Shown here piece by piece: positions 25,126 to 34,049 of a stretch of DNA of 64,000 nucleotides. The DNA lies in assembly GCA_963809695.1 (NCBI GenBank), contig CAWEKI010000006.1, forward strand, positions 186,001 through 250,000, written 5' to 3'. Position 1 is the first letter of the stretch. Each line of letters begins with the position of its first letter. A model generated the notes under the pieces. It was not told where the DNA came from. It saw only the letters and a program-made list of their open reading frames with translations, and searched no databases. The translations under genes were made by a program, and so were the position numbers. The DNA is from JAGDMJ01 sp963809695. GTDB lineage: Bacteria; Bacteroidota; Ignavibacteria; UBA10030; UBA6906.

Positions 25126-26742
25126 TTATAACGGTTCCGCTCCCAGCTCTCGCTTGAGCGCCGTAATGATTGGGTGTTCCTCTTGTGGCGGGGGAGAGTC
25201 GGAGGAAGGGCTGTCTGGTACTGCTGCAGTCGCCTGGCCGGGATTGATGACGGCCTCCAGCCTGGCGTGAACGTGAAAGAGTTCTTCAAGAATCGAGGAC
25301 AGAAACTCCCTGTTCCGCGTGACGGTAGAACTCTGGAATTCATCGGCGCAGCCAATGCGGATGGTGTTCCCCTGGACGCCGCTCAGCGTGGTCAGATCCA
25401 TGACAGAACCCACGGAGATGCGCCGCTTGCGCACTTCGCCCAGGAACTCCTTCCACCGGGAAGAGATCTCACCTTCATTCAATGCGGGCGCGGCGGGGCG
25501 AGGCAGCGGCTTGGGATCGTGGTTGCCGTTCGCAGAAGCCGGCGGTCGGGAAGACAGAGAAGGACGGGTAAAACGTTCTCCCACTGTGGAAATTTCAGGG
25601 GCTTTTTTTTTCAGCTCCTCGATCCGGCGGAGGAGATCCGCAACCTCGGGAGCGCCGTGCATGGTGATCAATTGCACCATGTCCGCCTCCAGCTTGAACC
25701 GGGGCTGGGCGCTCCACCGGATCGCCGACTCCGTGGCGGTGATAAGGCGCATGAAACGCAAAAGATCTGCAATCGAAAAAACCTGCGCTTCCTCGGCATA
25801 GCGCTTTCTGTAAACATCCGAAGTCTCAATGAGCGCCGTGGAAGTTGTAGTCTTGGCGATGAGGATGTTGCGGAAGTGCTCGGTCAGCCCGGAGAGGAAC
25901 TCCTTGATGTCGTACCCCCGGTTCATGATGTCTTCCACCAACGCGAGCCCTCCGGCCGGGTCCTTGGACTTGATAAGGTCGGTGACCCGGAAAAACAGCT
26001 CCTGGTCCACCAGGTTCAGCGCCTCCAGGATCTGCTGATGGGTGACTACCGTTCCGCACAGCGCGATCACCTGGTCAAACATGCTCTGCGCATCGCGGAG
26101 CGAGCCGTCGCCTTTCTTGGCGATCAGCAGCAACGCTTCGTCGTCAAGCTGCAGTTTCTCTGCCTTCGCGATCTCTTTCAGCGTGGCCATGATCTCGCCG
26201 GTCGCGATGCGGCGGAAGTCAAACCGCTGGGTGCGGGACTGGATCGTGGCAGGGACCTTGTGGATCTCGGTGGTGGCAAAGATGAACAGGACGTGCGAGG
26301 GCGGCTCTTCGAGCGTTTTCAGGAGGGCATTGAACGCCTCCTTGGTAAGCATGTGCACTTCGTCTATGATGTAGACCTTGTACGTGCCCTTGGCCGGAGC
26401 GTAGCGGACTGATTCGCGAAGGTTGCGGATCTCTTCCACGCCGCGGTTGGAGGCGCCATCGATCTCCAGAACGTTGAAGCTTCTTCCCTCGTTGATCTCG
26501 ATGCAGCTTTCGCACTCGTTGTCCGGGTTGGAGTCCTTCGGGTGGAGGCAGTTCACCGCTTTTGCAAGCAGCCGGGCGGTCGTGGTCTTTCCCACGCCCC
26601 GGGGACCGCTGAAGAGATAAGCGTGGGCGAGCCGCCCCGAGCCAAGCGCATTGCGCAGCGTGACGGTGACGTGGCTCTGACCAACCACATCCTCGAATTT
26701 CATCGGCCGCCACTTGCGGGCGGTGACGATATAGTCGCTCAT
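25126..26742 (-). CDS. dnaX: DNA polymerase III subunit gamma/tau
   Basis: 538 aa. It is the ATPase of the clamp loader, which places the beta clamp on primed DNA and couples polymerases at the fork. Walker A GPRGVGKT is at residues 46-53 and the Walker B/DExx box is IDEVHML. The zinc module has Cys65, Cys77 and Cys80, but the usual fourth Cys position reads Asp (NPDNECESC). Gly/Ala/Pro-rich linker sequences after residue 390 and a C-terminal tau-like domain follow. The start ATG overlaps the lon stop by 4 bp (ATGA), so dnaX is translated from the lon transcript. Confidence 0.96.
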   Translation of the reverse strand: MSDYIVTARKWRPMKFEDVVGQSHVTVTLRNALGSGRLAHAYLFSGPRGVGKTTTARLLAKAVNCLHPKDSNPDNECESCIEINEGRSFNVLEIDGASNRGVEEIRNLRESVRYAPAKGTYKVYIIDEVHMLTKEAFNALLKTLEEPPSHVLFIFATTEIHKVPATIQSRTQRFDFRRIATGEIMATLKEIAKAEKLQLDDEALLLIAKKGDGSLRDAQSMFDQVIALCGTVVTHQQILEALNLVDQELFFRVTDLIKSKDPAGGLALVEDIMNRGYDIKEFLSGLTEHFRNILIAKTTTSTALIETSDVYRKRYAEEAQVFSIADLLRFMRLITATESAIRWSAQPRFKLEADMVQLITMHGAPEVADLLRRIEELKKKAPEISTVGERFTRPSLSSRPPASANGNHDPKPLPRPAAPALNEGEISSRWKEFLGEVRKRRISVGSVMDLTTLSGVQGNTIRIGCADEFQSSTVTRNREFLSSILEELFHVHARLEAVINPGQATAAVPDSPSSDSPPPQEEHPIITALKRELGAEPL

Positions 26743-29174
26743 CGTGCACCCTTGCCGACAGCTTTCTTCGGTTTGGCCTTTGCGAACACATACGGAAGCG
26801 CGTCCTCGATCTTGTTGATCGGGACCAGCGTCAGCCCTTCCTTCACTTTCGCCTGGATCTCGGGCAGATCCTTGACGTTCTCCTGCGGGATCAGAACGAT
26901 GGTAACGCCGCTCCGCTGTGCGGCCAGCAGCTTCTCGTTCAGTCCGCCAATCGCCAGGACATCGCCCCGCAGCGTAATCTCCCCGGTCATTGCCACATCG
27001 GCGCTCGCGGGCTTGCCGCTGACAGCCGAGTACATGGCCATCGCCATCGTGATGCCCGCCGACGGGCCGTCCTTCGGAATAGCCCCCTCCGGCAGGTGCA
27101 CGTGAATTTCTTTTCCCTTGTAAAAGGATGCCGGAAGTCCAAGCTTCTGTGCGTTCGAGCGCAGGTAGCTCAACGCAGCCTGCGCGGATTCCTTCATCAC
27201 CTCGCCCAGCTGTCCGGTGAGCGTCAGCTTCTCATGGCCGTTCATGATCGTCACGTCCACGTGCAGGATCTCCCCTCCCACGCTCGTCCAGGCCAGTCCG
27301 GTCACCGATCCGATACGGTTGTGCTCCGACCGGGGCCGGTTGCGGAACCTTGGCACGCCGAGGTACGATTCAACCCTGGCGCCATCCACGACAAAGGAGG
27401 GGTTCTTCTTCGCCTCGCCTGCTGCACGCTTTTTCCCGCCGTTCTTTTGCTTGGTGAGGACTATATCCTTGGCAACCTTGCGGCATACTGTGGCGATCTC
27501 CCGCTCAAGGTTTCTCACTCCCGCCTCGCGCGTGTACTCGGTGATAATCTTGTCGATCGCCTCGTCTCCAATCTCAATGTTCCTCTTGGCGAGCCCGTGC
27601 TCTTCCAGCTGCTTGGGAATGATATGCCGCCGGGCAATCTCCCGCTTGTCATGCTGGAGATAGCCGGGAAGCTCAATGATCTCCATCCGGTCCTGCAGCG
27701 GAAGCGGGATGGCATAGCGCACGTTGGCGGTCGTAATGAACATCACGTGTGACAGATCGTAGTCTATATCCAGGTAGTGATCGTTGAAGGCGCAGTTTTG
27801 CTCCGGATCCAGCACCTCCAGCATTGCGGCCGACGGATCACCGCGGAAGTCCATGCTCATCTTATCCACTTCGTCAAGGAGCATCATCGGGTTGATCACC
27901 CCGGCGCGCTTCATCGATTGGATGATCTTGCCCGGCATAGAGCCGATGTACGTGCGCCGGTGGCCGCGGATCTCGGCTTCATCCCGCACCCCTCCCAGTG
28001 AGATACGGACCAGGTTCCGTCCGAGCGCCCGCGCAATCGATTTCGCGAGCGAGGTCTTCCCCACACCCGGAGGGCCGACAAAACAGAGGATCTGCCCTTT
28101 CATCTCCTTCACCAGGTTGAGCACCGCGATATGCTCCAGGATCCGCTCCTTCGGCTTGTCCAGCCCGAAGTGGTCCTCGTCCAGGATCTGCTTGACATGC
28201 GCAATATCCAGGTTGTCCTTTGTCCGCTTGTACCACGGAACGTTCACCATCCAGTCCAGGTAGCCCCGCAACACGGTGGACTCAGGAGAAAGCGGCGGTG
28301 TCTTCCTTAATTTCTGATATTCCTCCATCGCCTTCTCTTCCACTGCCTTGGGCATCTTTGCCTTCCTGATGTCTTCCCTCAGTTTCAGCAGCTCGGGCGA
28401 GGACTCTTCGTCGCCGAGCTCGTCCTGCAGGATGCGGATCTGTTCCTGGATGAAGAACTTTCGCTGGGATTTGGCAATGTTGTCGTGAACCTTGGTGTCG
28501 ATCTCTTTTTCGATCTTGAGGACGTCGTTCTCCGAATTCAGGATCCTGATCAACTCGTGCAGCTGTTCCCGGACGGTGGTCAACTGGAGGATCTTCTGCT
28601 TGACGTCGACGGTCTGGAGTATGTTGGAGGCGATATAGAAAAGCTTGCGCTGAGGGTCGCGCGTATTCTCGAAGGCCACCAGCACCTCGCTCGGGACGTT
28701 CCGGTTCAAATGGACGTACTCGGCAAAGAGGCTGGACGTATGGCGCAGGAGTGCATCCAGCTCGGAGTCCATCGTGACCGGCGTGTTATTGACCGTCAGT
28801 TGCGCCTCGAGATACTTCGGGTTCGGGACAAATTTCTTTACCGACGCCTGGATCACGCCGTCCACCAGGATCTTCATCAGCCCGTTGGGGAGTTTCAGGA
28901 TCTGGATGATCTTGGCGATCGTGCCTTCGTGGTAGATGTCGTCGATGCCCGGCTCTTCGGTGACGGAGTTGCGCTGCGCCGCAAGGAAAATGTACTTGTC
29001 CTTTTCCAGCGCCTCGTTGACGGCATGCAGCGACGATTCTCTCCCGACAAGCACGGGGAAGATCATATACGGGAAGATGACGACGTCGCGCAACGGAAGC
29101 ACCGGGAGGCGTGATGGGAGCGGATCCGGCCGGTCGGAAAATTGTGTGACGGATGTCGGCGACTCTTGCTGCAT
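26739..29174 (-). CDS. lon: ATP-dependent protease Lon
   Basis: 811 aa from the ATG at 29174. A GTG at 29222 would add 16 residues, but it sits inside the leader hairpin. Lon is a cytoplasmic AAA+ serine protease degrading misfolded and regulatory proteins. The N-terminal substrate domain begins LPVLPLRDVVIFPYMIFPVLVG. Walker A GPPGVGKTS is near residue 366, and sensor and arginine-finger motifs follow. The catalytic Ser is in KDGPSAG near 705, with its Lys partner about 43 residues later. A consensus promoter and a hairpin lie directly upstream. It is cotranscribed with dnaX. Confidence 0.97.
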   Translation of the reverse strand: MQQESPTSVTQFSDRPDPLPSRLPVLPLRDVVIFPYMIFPVLVGRESSLHAVNEALEKDKYIFLAAQRNSVTEEPGIDDIYHEGTIAKIIQILKLPNGLMKILVDGVIQASVKKFVPNPKYLEAQLTVNNTPVTMDSELDALLRHTSSLFAEYVHLNRNVPSEVLVAFENTRDPQRKLFYIASNILQTVDVKQKILQLTTVREQLHELIRILNSENDVLKIEKEIDTKVHDNIAKSQRKFFIQEQIRILQDELGDEESSPELLKLREDIRKAKMPKAVEEKAMEEYQKLRKTPPLSPESTVLRGYLDWMVNVPWYKRTKDNLDIAHVKQILDEDHFGLDKPKERILEHIAVLNLVKEMKGQILCFVGPPGVGKTSLAKSIARALGRNLVRISLGGVRDEAEIRGHRRTYIGSMPGKIIQSMKRAGVINPMMLLDEVDKMSMDFRGDPSAAMLEVLDPEQNCAFNDHYLDIDYDLSHVMFITTANVRYAIPLPLQDRMEIIELPGYLQHDKREIARRHIIPKQLEEHGLAKRNIEIGDEAIDKIITEYTREAGVRNLEREIATVCRKVAKDIVLTKQKNGGKKRAAGEAKKNPSFVVDGARVESYLGVPRFRNRPRSEHNRIGSVTGLAWTSVGGEILHVDVTIMNGHEKLTLTGQLGEVMKESAQAALSYLRSNAQKLGLPASFYKGKEIHVHLPEGAIPKDGPSAGITMAMAMYSAVSGKPASADVAMTGEITLRGDVLAIGGLNEKLLAAQRSGVTIVLIPQENVKDLPEIQAKVKEGLTLVPINKIEDALPYVFAKAKPKKAVGKGAR

Positions 29175-29202
29175 GAGCGTGACCAGAGGTGGAAGAGACA
29201 GA

Positions 29203-29227
29203 AAAAGGTGTCGCAATGACACCTTTT
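29203..29227. promoter_or_regulatory. Hairpin/operator in the lon leader
   Basis: Perfect 10-bp inverted repeat AAAAGGTGTC (29203-29212) and GACACCTTTT (29218-29227) around a 5-base loop. It lies just after the predicted lon transcription start and 29 bp before the ATG. On the lon transcript the stem is followed by a run of U, so it could be an attenuator; as DNA it could be a repressor site. It does not match the CIRCE consensus. Confidence 0.6.
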
Positions 29228-29241
29228 CATTATGTCAGAAA

Positions 29242-29270
29242 AATATACCAAGATATTGGCCGTTTGTCAA
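29242..29270 (-). promoter_or_regulatory. lon promoter (consensus -35 and -10)
   Basis: On the minus strand TTGACA (29270-29265), a 17-bp spacer and TATATT (29247-29242), giving a start near 29235. This is a near-perfect sigma-70-type promoter and the best one in the window. Confidence 0.75.
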
Positions 29271-29359
29271 GCTAGGGAAAATCCTTGCCACAGATCCCAA
29301 AAACGACTCGACGGGGTTACCTGAGTGTGGATCGTTCATTGCATGGGCGTCAACCTCAC

Positions 29360-29388
29360 TTGACAAAGCTACGGGTGTTCGTTAACAT
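29360..29388 (+). promoter_or_regulatory. Promoter of the T9SS-sorted protein gene
   Basis: TTGACA (29360-29365), a 17-bp spacer and TAACAT (29383-29388). The start near 29395 gives a 58-nt leader containing GGAGG, 6 bases before the ATG at 29453. Confidence 0.6.
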
Positions 29389-29452
29389 GCCACAGCAACA
29401 GCGCCCGATGATTGTACGCATAAAGACTCAGCATCGGTACACGGAGGCTATC

Positions 29453-31675
29453 ATGATCCGGCTATCGCTGTCATTCAAACTGGTCTGCGCTCTTGAGACC
29501 ATCCTTTGCACACTTGCAATTGCCCAGTGGAGACAGGTCTACGGTTCCTATGGCGGCCCGACGCAAGTCGTGATTATCGCTTCCCACGACAGCTCAGGCA
29601 CCGCCGAGCTGTTTGCAGGAACAGACCACGGGCCGTTCAATTCGGCCGACAACGGCGCAAGCTGGTGGGCGGTCAATGGTGGAATGCAGACATTTGTCAG
29701 AGCCATGGCCTCAAACGACCTCGCCACTTATCTCGTTCGTGTCGGCGTCGACCCGTGGACTTCCTCGAGCTCCTTAGGCGTCGTCTATACGACCGACCAT
29801 GGCCTTACCTGGCTGCCGATTGACAGCACCTGGAACATCCCCAATATTTATGCTCTCGCCGGACTGGGGAACAACCTGTATGTCGGACTCGATTCAGGGT
29901 TAATGATCACCAGCAACAACAGTCTGAGCTGGAGGAAATGCGACAGCATTGGCGCGAAATTCCTTACAGTGAAGTGTGATGCATCGGGTGATACGACGAT
30001 TCTCGCGCTTACTACGAGTGTTATGCGTTCATCCGACAACGGTACAACGTGGACGAAGGCGTTGGCAGGAGGCACGGTCTTCATCCCACCCCGTACGTAT
30101 CTTGATCGGCCGCTCTTTTCTCTTGCAGCGCATGATTCCCTGGCATTTGCCGGCTCCCAGGGGAAAGTCTATGGTTCCACCGACGACGGAAAAAGCTGGT
30201 CCGCTGGAAATCCATTACCAGAGCCCCTAAACACGATCGGTATCACCGCCGTCGCCGCAGATGATTCAGACCTCTATGCAACGACCGGGCCCAATCTCTT
30301 TCGCTCGACCGACAGAGGTGTGACGTGGACCTCCTGTTCCAGCGGATTGCCACATGGCAATTACCTCAACGAACAGCTCATTCGCTCATTGTCGATGGAC
30401 GGATCCATCCTCTACGCAGCTACTGTTGCTGGCGTCTTCTGTTCGACCGATCATGGCACAACGTGGGTAGCACGCAACAGCGGGCTCGATGTGATGGCAC
30501 CGGCCAGCCTCGCTACAGGCGGCAATTTCGTCTATGCAACTCTGGGCTCCGGATATTTCCTGGGCCGGTCAAGCGACCACGGTGAGACCTGGACGGTGCT
30601 GAATGATATGCCTCACTTCCACTTCAGGTCTCTGGCGGCAAACGGCCCGCACGTTGTCGCAGGAACCGACGCACCGGTGCTGCAGAATGGCTACAGTCCG
30701 GCCTGGCGCTCTTCCGATCATGGCACAACATGGACGATCGACATGGGAGGAATTCAAGCGTTCACTCCGAATGAATACGGCATAAACGATACCTACATCT
30801 TTGCCGGAATGGTGTATGGAGGGATGGGTATCTACCGGTGTCACCTGGACAGCTCAACTTGGACACCCCTGACCGGCCTTTACCGGATTACCGTAGAAGG
30901 CATCAGCGTGAACGGGCCCAATCTCGTGGCAGGGACCTTCAGCCAGGGCATGTTCCTCTCATCCGACAACGGCGAGCACTGGACATCCAATTCTGCCGGG
31001 CAGGATTATACAGAGTTAGCCTTCAATATTCTCACCATGAACGGTTCGACGATCTTCGCTGGCACATCGCAGCAGGTGCCGCCTGGTGCTCCTCTCCTCA
31101 GGAAAGGCGGTGTCTGGTGCTCCACGGATGGCGGATCCACATGGGTGAATAAAGGTCTTTCCGGAAACAATATCACGGGCCTTTCTATTGTCGGCCCAAT
31201 CGTCATCGCCGCAACAGACAGCTGCGGAATACGCATTTCCTCTGATAACGGCAACCGCTGGTGGCCGCTCAACAACGGTCTTCCCCATTACATGGTATCA
31301 TCGCTCATCGCCAACGATGAGTACCTCTACGCCGGCGTTCCGGGCGGTATCTGGCGGTTACCACTAAGTGAAGCCATCGCCTCGGTGCCGCCGGAGAACA
31401 AGGGAATCCCTTCACACTTCGCCCTTGAGCAGAATTATCCGAACCCGTTTAATCCGAGAACAGGTGTTAGGTTTCAGGTGTCAGGTGTCAGTGATGTAAA
31501 GCTGACTGTGTATGACCTTCTCGGCAGAGAGGTGGCGGTGCTGGTGAATGAGAAAAAAGCCCCGGGAACCTATGAGGTGAGATTCGATGCGGCAGGACTT
31601 GCAAGCGGGGTCTATCTTTGCAGAATGACAACTGGGACGTTCGTTCAGGTGATGAAGATGGTACTCGTGCGCTAA
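29453..31675 (+). CDS. Secreted BNR-repeat protein with T9SS C-terminal sorting domain
   Basis: 740 aa from the ATG at 29453. GGAGG lies 6 bases upstream and the signal peptide FKLVCALETILCTLAIAQ follows; an upstream in-frame extension lacks sense. The body consists of repeated sialidase/BNR-type blades with Asp-box signatures (SADNGASWWAV, TTDHGLTWLPI, SSDNGTTWTKA, SSDHGTTWTID), forming a beta-propeller. The last 90 residues are a T9SS type A sorting domain: FALEQNYPNPFNP, LTVYDLLGREVAVLVNE, GTYEVRFDAAGLASGVYLCRM. The protein should be secreted through the Por system, with the domain cleaved or attached at the surface. Ligand unknown. Confidence 0.93.
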   Translation: MIRLSLSFKLVCALETILCTLAIAQWRQVYGSYGGPTQVVIIASHDSSGTAELFAGTDHGPFNSADNGASWWAVNGGMQTFVRAMASNDLATYLVRVGVDPWTSSSSLGVVYTTDHGLTWLPIDSTWNIPNIYALAGLGNNLYVGLDSGLMITSNNSLSWRKCDSIGAKFLTVKCDASGDTTILALTTSVMRSSDNGTTWTKALAGGTVFIPPRTYLDRPLFSLAAHDSLAFAGSQGKVYGSTDDGKSWSAGNPLPEPLNTIGITAVAADDSDLYATTGPNLFRSTDRGVTWTSCSSGLPHGNYLNEQLIRSLSMDGSILYAATVAGVFCSTDHGTTWVARNSGLDVMAPASLATGGNFVYATLGSGYFLGRSSDHGETWTVLNDMPHFHFRSLAANGPHVVAGTDAPVLQNGYSPAWRSSDHGTTWTIDMGGIQAFTPNEYGINDTYIFAGMVYGGMGIYRCHLDSSTWTPLTGLYRITVEGISVNGPNLVAGTFSQGMFLSSDNGEHWTSNSAGQDYTELAFNILTMNGSTIFAGTSQQVPPGAPLLRKGGVWCSTDGGSTWVNKGLSGNNITGLSIVGPIVIAATDSCGIRISSDNGNRWWPLNNGLPHYMVSSLIANDEYLYAGVPGGIWRLPLSEAIASVPPENKGIPSHFALEQNYPNPFNPRTGVRFQVSGVSDVKLTVYDLLGREVAVLVNEKKAPGTYEVRFDAAGLASGVYLCRMTTGTFVQVMKMVLVR
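31462..31489 (+). repeat. Heptamer array inside the sorting-domain coding region
   Basis: Four tandem 7-mers AGGTGTT, AGGTTTC, AGGTGTC, AGGTGTC, encoding part of the linker TGVRFQVSGVSD just after the YPNPFNP motif. The unit length matches the arrays at 24945 and 62371, although the unit sequence differs. Confidence 0.65.
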
Positions 31676-31742
31676 ATGATCGACTTGCTCCAAATCCACA
31701 GATAGGCACTTCTGGTCTGTTTTAGAGCGAGACTTGCGCTCC

Positions 31743-32753
31743 TCACCAGAGCGTTTTATCCTTCGCATCGCTCGACGCCAGGCACTTCGAGAGCTCTTTC
31801 CGGTCGATCCGCGAGACGGCTGCACAGAGGGTATTGCCGATCACCCAGAGCATCACCGTGTCGCCGCCGGGAGCGATGTTGGAGAAAGATCCGGTACTGC
31901 TCAACTGCTGCCTGGCTTCTTGGGAAAGTGCAAGCCCGTCGCCGGCGATCACCCGGTCATACGGGGCCTCGAACATGTAGATCACTTGACCTTCGTGCTT
32001 GTAGACGACATGCGCAAGGTTCATCCCATGATACTCGTTCGCACTTCCCCCTACCAGAGTGCAATTGGCGAGGGCTGGCACATGCACTGAAAAGCTCGTT
32101 TTGCCGGCAAGGAAATCTCGCACCTGTTCCGGACGGTCGGACACCATCTGGGGCGGCATCAGCCCGGCCAGGACAGCATGGAAGTTGGAGACCGATTGAG
32201 CGAGAATATCGCTCCCCCCCGGCGCTGCCGGAGCGGGCCCGGACCCGAATGGTGACAGGACGAAGGCAAGAACAGCTGCACACACAAGGGCCAGCGCCAG
32301 CATCGGCTTGACGATGGGAAGAGCGAAAATCTGGCTCCAGACCTGAGTTTTCTCTGCTACGGCCTGTTCTTCGTCTACTTGGTGAATTTTCCGGGAAATG
32401 GATTCGGTAAGCACGCGCGGTGTCTTGACCATCTTCAGGCGAGTCTGGACGACGGTCTTGACGGCCGACTCCATCTCGTAGTCGTATCGACAGGTGCTGC
32501 ATTTCGCAGCATGGTCAACGAACGCCTCCATATCGAGCCTGCTGAGGCGCTGGTCGACCGCATTTGTAATCAGATGCTGAAACTGTTGACAATCCACGAC
32601 GGGTTGTGGAATTGATGGGACAAACAGACGGCGGACGTCATCGGCATTGACGGTAAACGGCTTCCCGTTCGGCCAAATGGCGGTATGCTGCGTTACAGAA
32701 CGATCTTCCGCGATATATTGCCGAACGATCTGCGACCAGGGCACAATTGGCAT
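31743..32753 (-). CDS. Anti-sigma-factor-like protein with zf-HC2 motif
   Basis: 336 aa from ATG 32753. A cytoplasmic N-terminus carries a zinc-binding anti-sigma motif, HAAKCSTCRYDYE, near residue 82. A membrane helix lies near 155-175 (VKPMLALALVCAAVLAFVLS) and a periplasmic domain follows (FSVHVPALANCTLVGGSANEY, VMLWVIGNTLCAAVSRID). Family members hold an ECF sigma factor at the membrane until proteolysis. No sigma factor gene is adjacent, which is unusual. GTG at 32597 (VDCQQFQHLI) gives a more typical zf-HC2 N-terminus and may be the true start; neither start has a strong ribosome site. Confidence 0.72.
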   Translation of the reverse strand: MPIVPWSQIVRQYIAEDRSVTQHTAIWPNGKPFTVNADDVRRLFVPSIPQPVVDCQQFQHLITNAVDQRLSRLDMEAFVDHAAKCSTCRYDYEMESAVKTVVQTRLKMVKTPRVLTESISRKIHQVDEEQAVAEKTQVWSQIFALPIVKPMLALALVCAAVLAFVLSPFGSGPAPAAPGGSDILAQSVSNFHAVLAGLMPPQMVSDRPEQVRDFLAGKTSFSVHVPALANCTLVGGSANEYHGMNLAHVVYKHEGQVIYMFEAPYDRVIAGDGLALSQEARQQLSSTGSFSNIAPGGDTVMLWVIGNTLCAAVSRIDRKELSKCLASSDAKDKTLW

Positions 32754-32852
32754 GTTGCTCAATCGCTTCGTAGCTTAGCCTTTCCCTTACCCAACCCATG
32801 AATCCGAACAACCGCCTATTCACAATAGTTCCTGTCACCTAGAGTCAAAGCA

Positions 32853-34037
32853 CTAGAGCTGGAGTATGTCCAGTAGGTCAGACAGAGGAGAGCTCATTTC
32901 GACAGTTACTGACGTCGATGCGATAGGCCGGTCATGCCCTTCGATCGTCTCCAGGGCTCCAAAATCGTGCAGGTCACCGATCTCCTTGAGGACCACGCGC
33001 CTGTCTCTCCCATTGCTCTGTTTTGCAGCCGGGCTCGCGCCAACAGGCTCGAGGAGAAGACCGAGATCCACCGGATGAGACCATCCATCTCCATGCCGGA
33101 GCCTGGCCCCACGAATGATGATGTCATAGACTCTCTTGCCGTTCGGAACCAGGCTGGAATAGTGGTCCAGCTCGACATCCTGATATGATCCGTTCCCGAT
33201 CGCCCAGAGCGATGACAGCAAGGCGACATAATTGAGCTTCCGAATGAACAGCTTCTCGGGATCCTGGGGCCAATGCCCCGACTCAATCAGCAGCGTGCTG
33301 GTGCCCCACGACTGCATGTTGTCCCCAAAGGCGCGCGGCTCGTACGTATCGTCATACGTGGCAATGTGCCCTTTGGCAAACTTGTCGAGGATGCGTGCGA
33401 CGAACGCCCCGAGGCGCATCGCGCGAACCCGGGCCGGCGCAATGCTTCTGCGTTCATCCAGCGCCGGCGCTAGGAGCGAAACTGCAGTAACGGCGCTCGA
33501 GTTGCCTACCGAGCTCAATCCCTGATCATGGAGATTGAATCCGAAAGCAGGCGTGAGATTCCTCTGGCATTCCCGTAGGATGCATGCCTCGGGAGTAGCG
33601 AGCGTGCGCGCATCCCGGTTCATGTCAATGTTGACCGCCGTGTAGCGCTGGATTCTCTCCGCACCGTCAGGATTCAACATGGGGATGACGGAAAACGTCA
33701 CGGCGCCAAGCATTTTGCGGACCCATTCGTCCTGCCGCCGATTCGAGAGAAAAGCGAAGAGATCCATCAGGGCGAGCGTGGCCGTGGATTCATCGCCATG
33801 CATCTGAGACCAGAGAAGGATCCGCTTCTCTCCACGCCCGCACGTGACCAGGTTGATGCTGCGCCCTTCCACCGAGCGGCCCAATTCCTGGATTTTCATG
33901 AGACTGTTGCTCCGCGCAACCATTTCCTGAAGCTCAGGGATGACGATCCCATGCTTGCAATTGGAAGGCCGGAGGTGATCCAGGCGGAATTCTTCATAGT
34001 CCGAGAAGAGAGTAGCGGCAAGCGTAGCTGGTGTCAT
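32853..34037 (-). CDS. M14-family zinc carboxypeptidase
   Basis: 394 aa, no signal peptide. Zinc ligands are His80 and Glu83 in MHGDES and His170 in FNLHDQG. The substrate carboxylate site is VNIDMNRDA near 139, and the catalytic Glu is probably Glu252 in LLIESG. This is the pattern of the M14 succinylglutamate-desuccinylase/gamma-D-Glu-peptidase type. Possible substrates include muropeptides or C-terminal residues. The ATG at 34037 lies 12 bp after the DUF4175 stop, so translation is coupled with that gene. The C-terminal 100 residues (VELDHYSSLVPNG onwards) are an extra beta domain. Confidence 0.88.
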   Translation of the reverse strand: MTPATLAATLFSDYEEFRLDHLRPSNCKHGIVIPELQEMVARSNSLMKIQELGRSVEGRSINLVTCGRGEKRILLWSQMHGDESTATLALMDLFAFLSNRRQDEWVRKMLGAVTFSVIPMLNPDGAERIQRYTAVNIDMNRDARTLATPEACILRECQRNLTPAFGFNLHDQGLSSVGNSSAVTAVSLLAPALDERRSIAPARVRAMRLGAFVARILDKFAKGHIATYDDTYEPRAFGDNMQSWGTSTLLIESGHWPQDPEKLFIRKLNYVALLSSLWAIGNGSYQDVELDHYSSLVPNGKRVYDIIIRGARLRHGDGWSHPVDLGLLLEPVGASPAAKQSNGRDRRVVLKEIGDLHDFGALETIEGHDRPIASTSVTVEMSSPLSDLLDILQL

Positions 34038-34049
34038 GGACAATGGCGG

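Noticed and set aside
29175..29222. GTG start for lon at 29222
   Set aside because: The codon lies inside the leader hairpin and its AAAGG has no spacing; ATG 29174 gives a normal Lon N-terminus.
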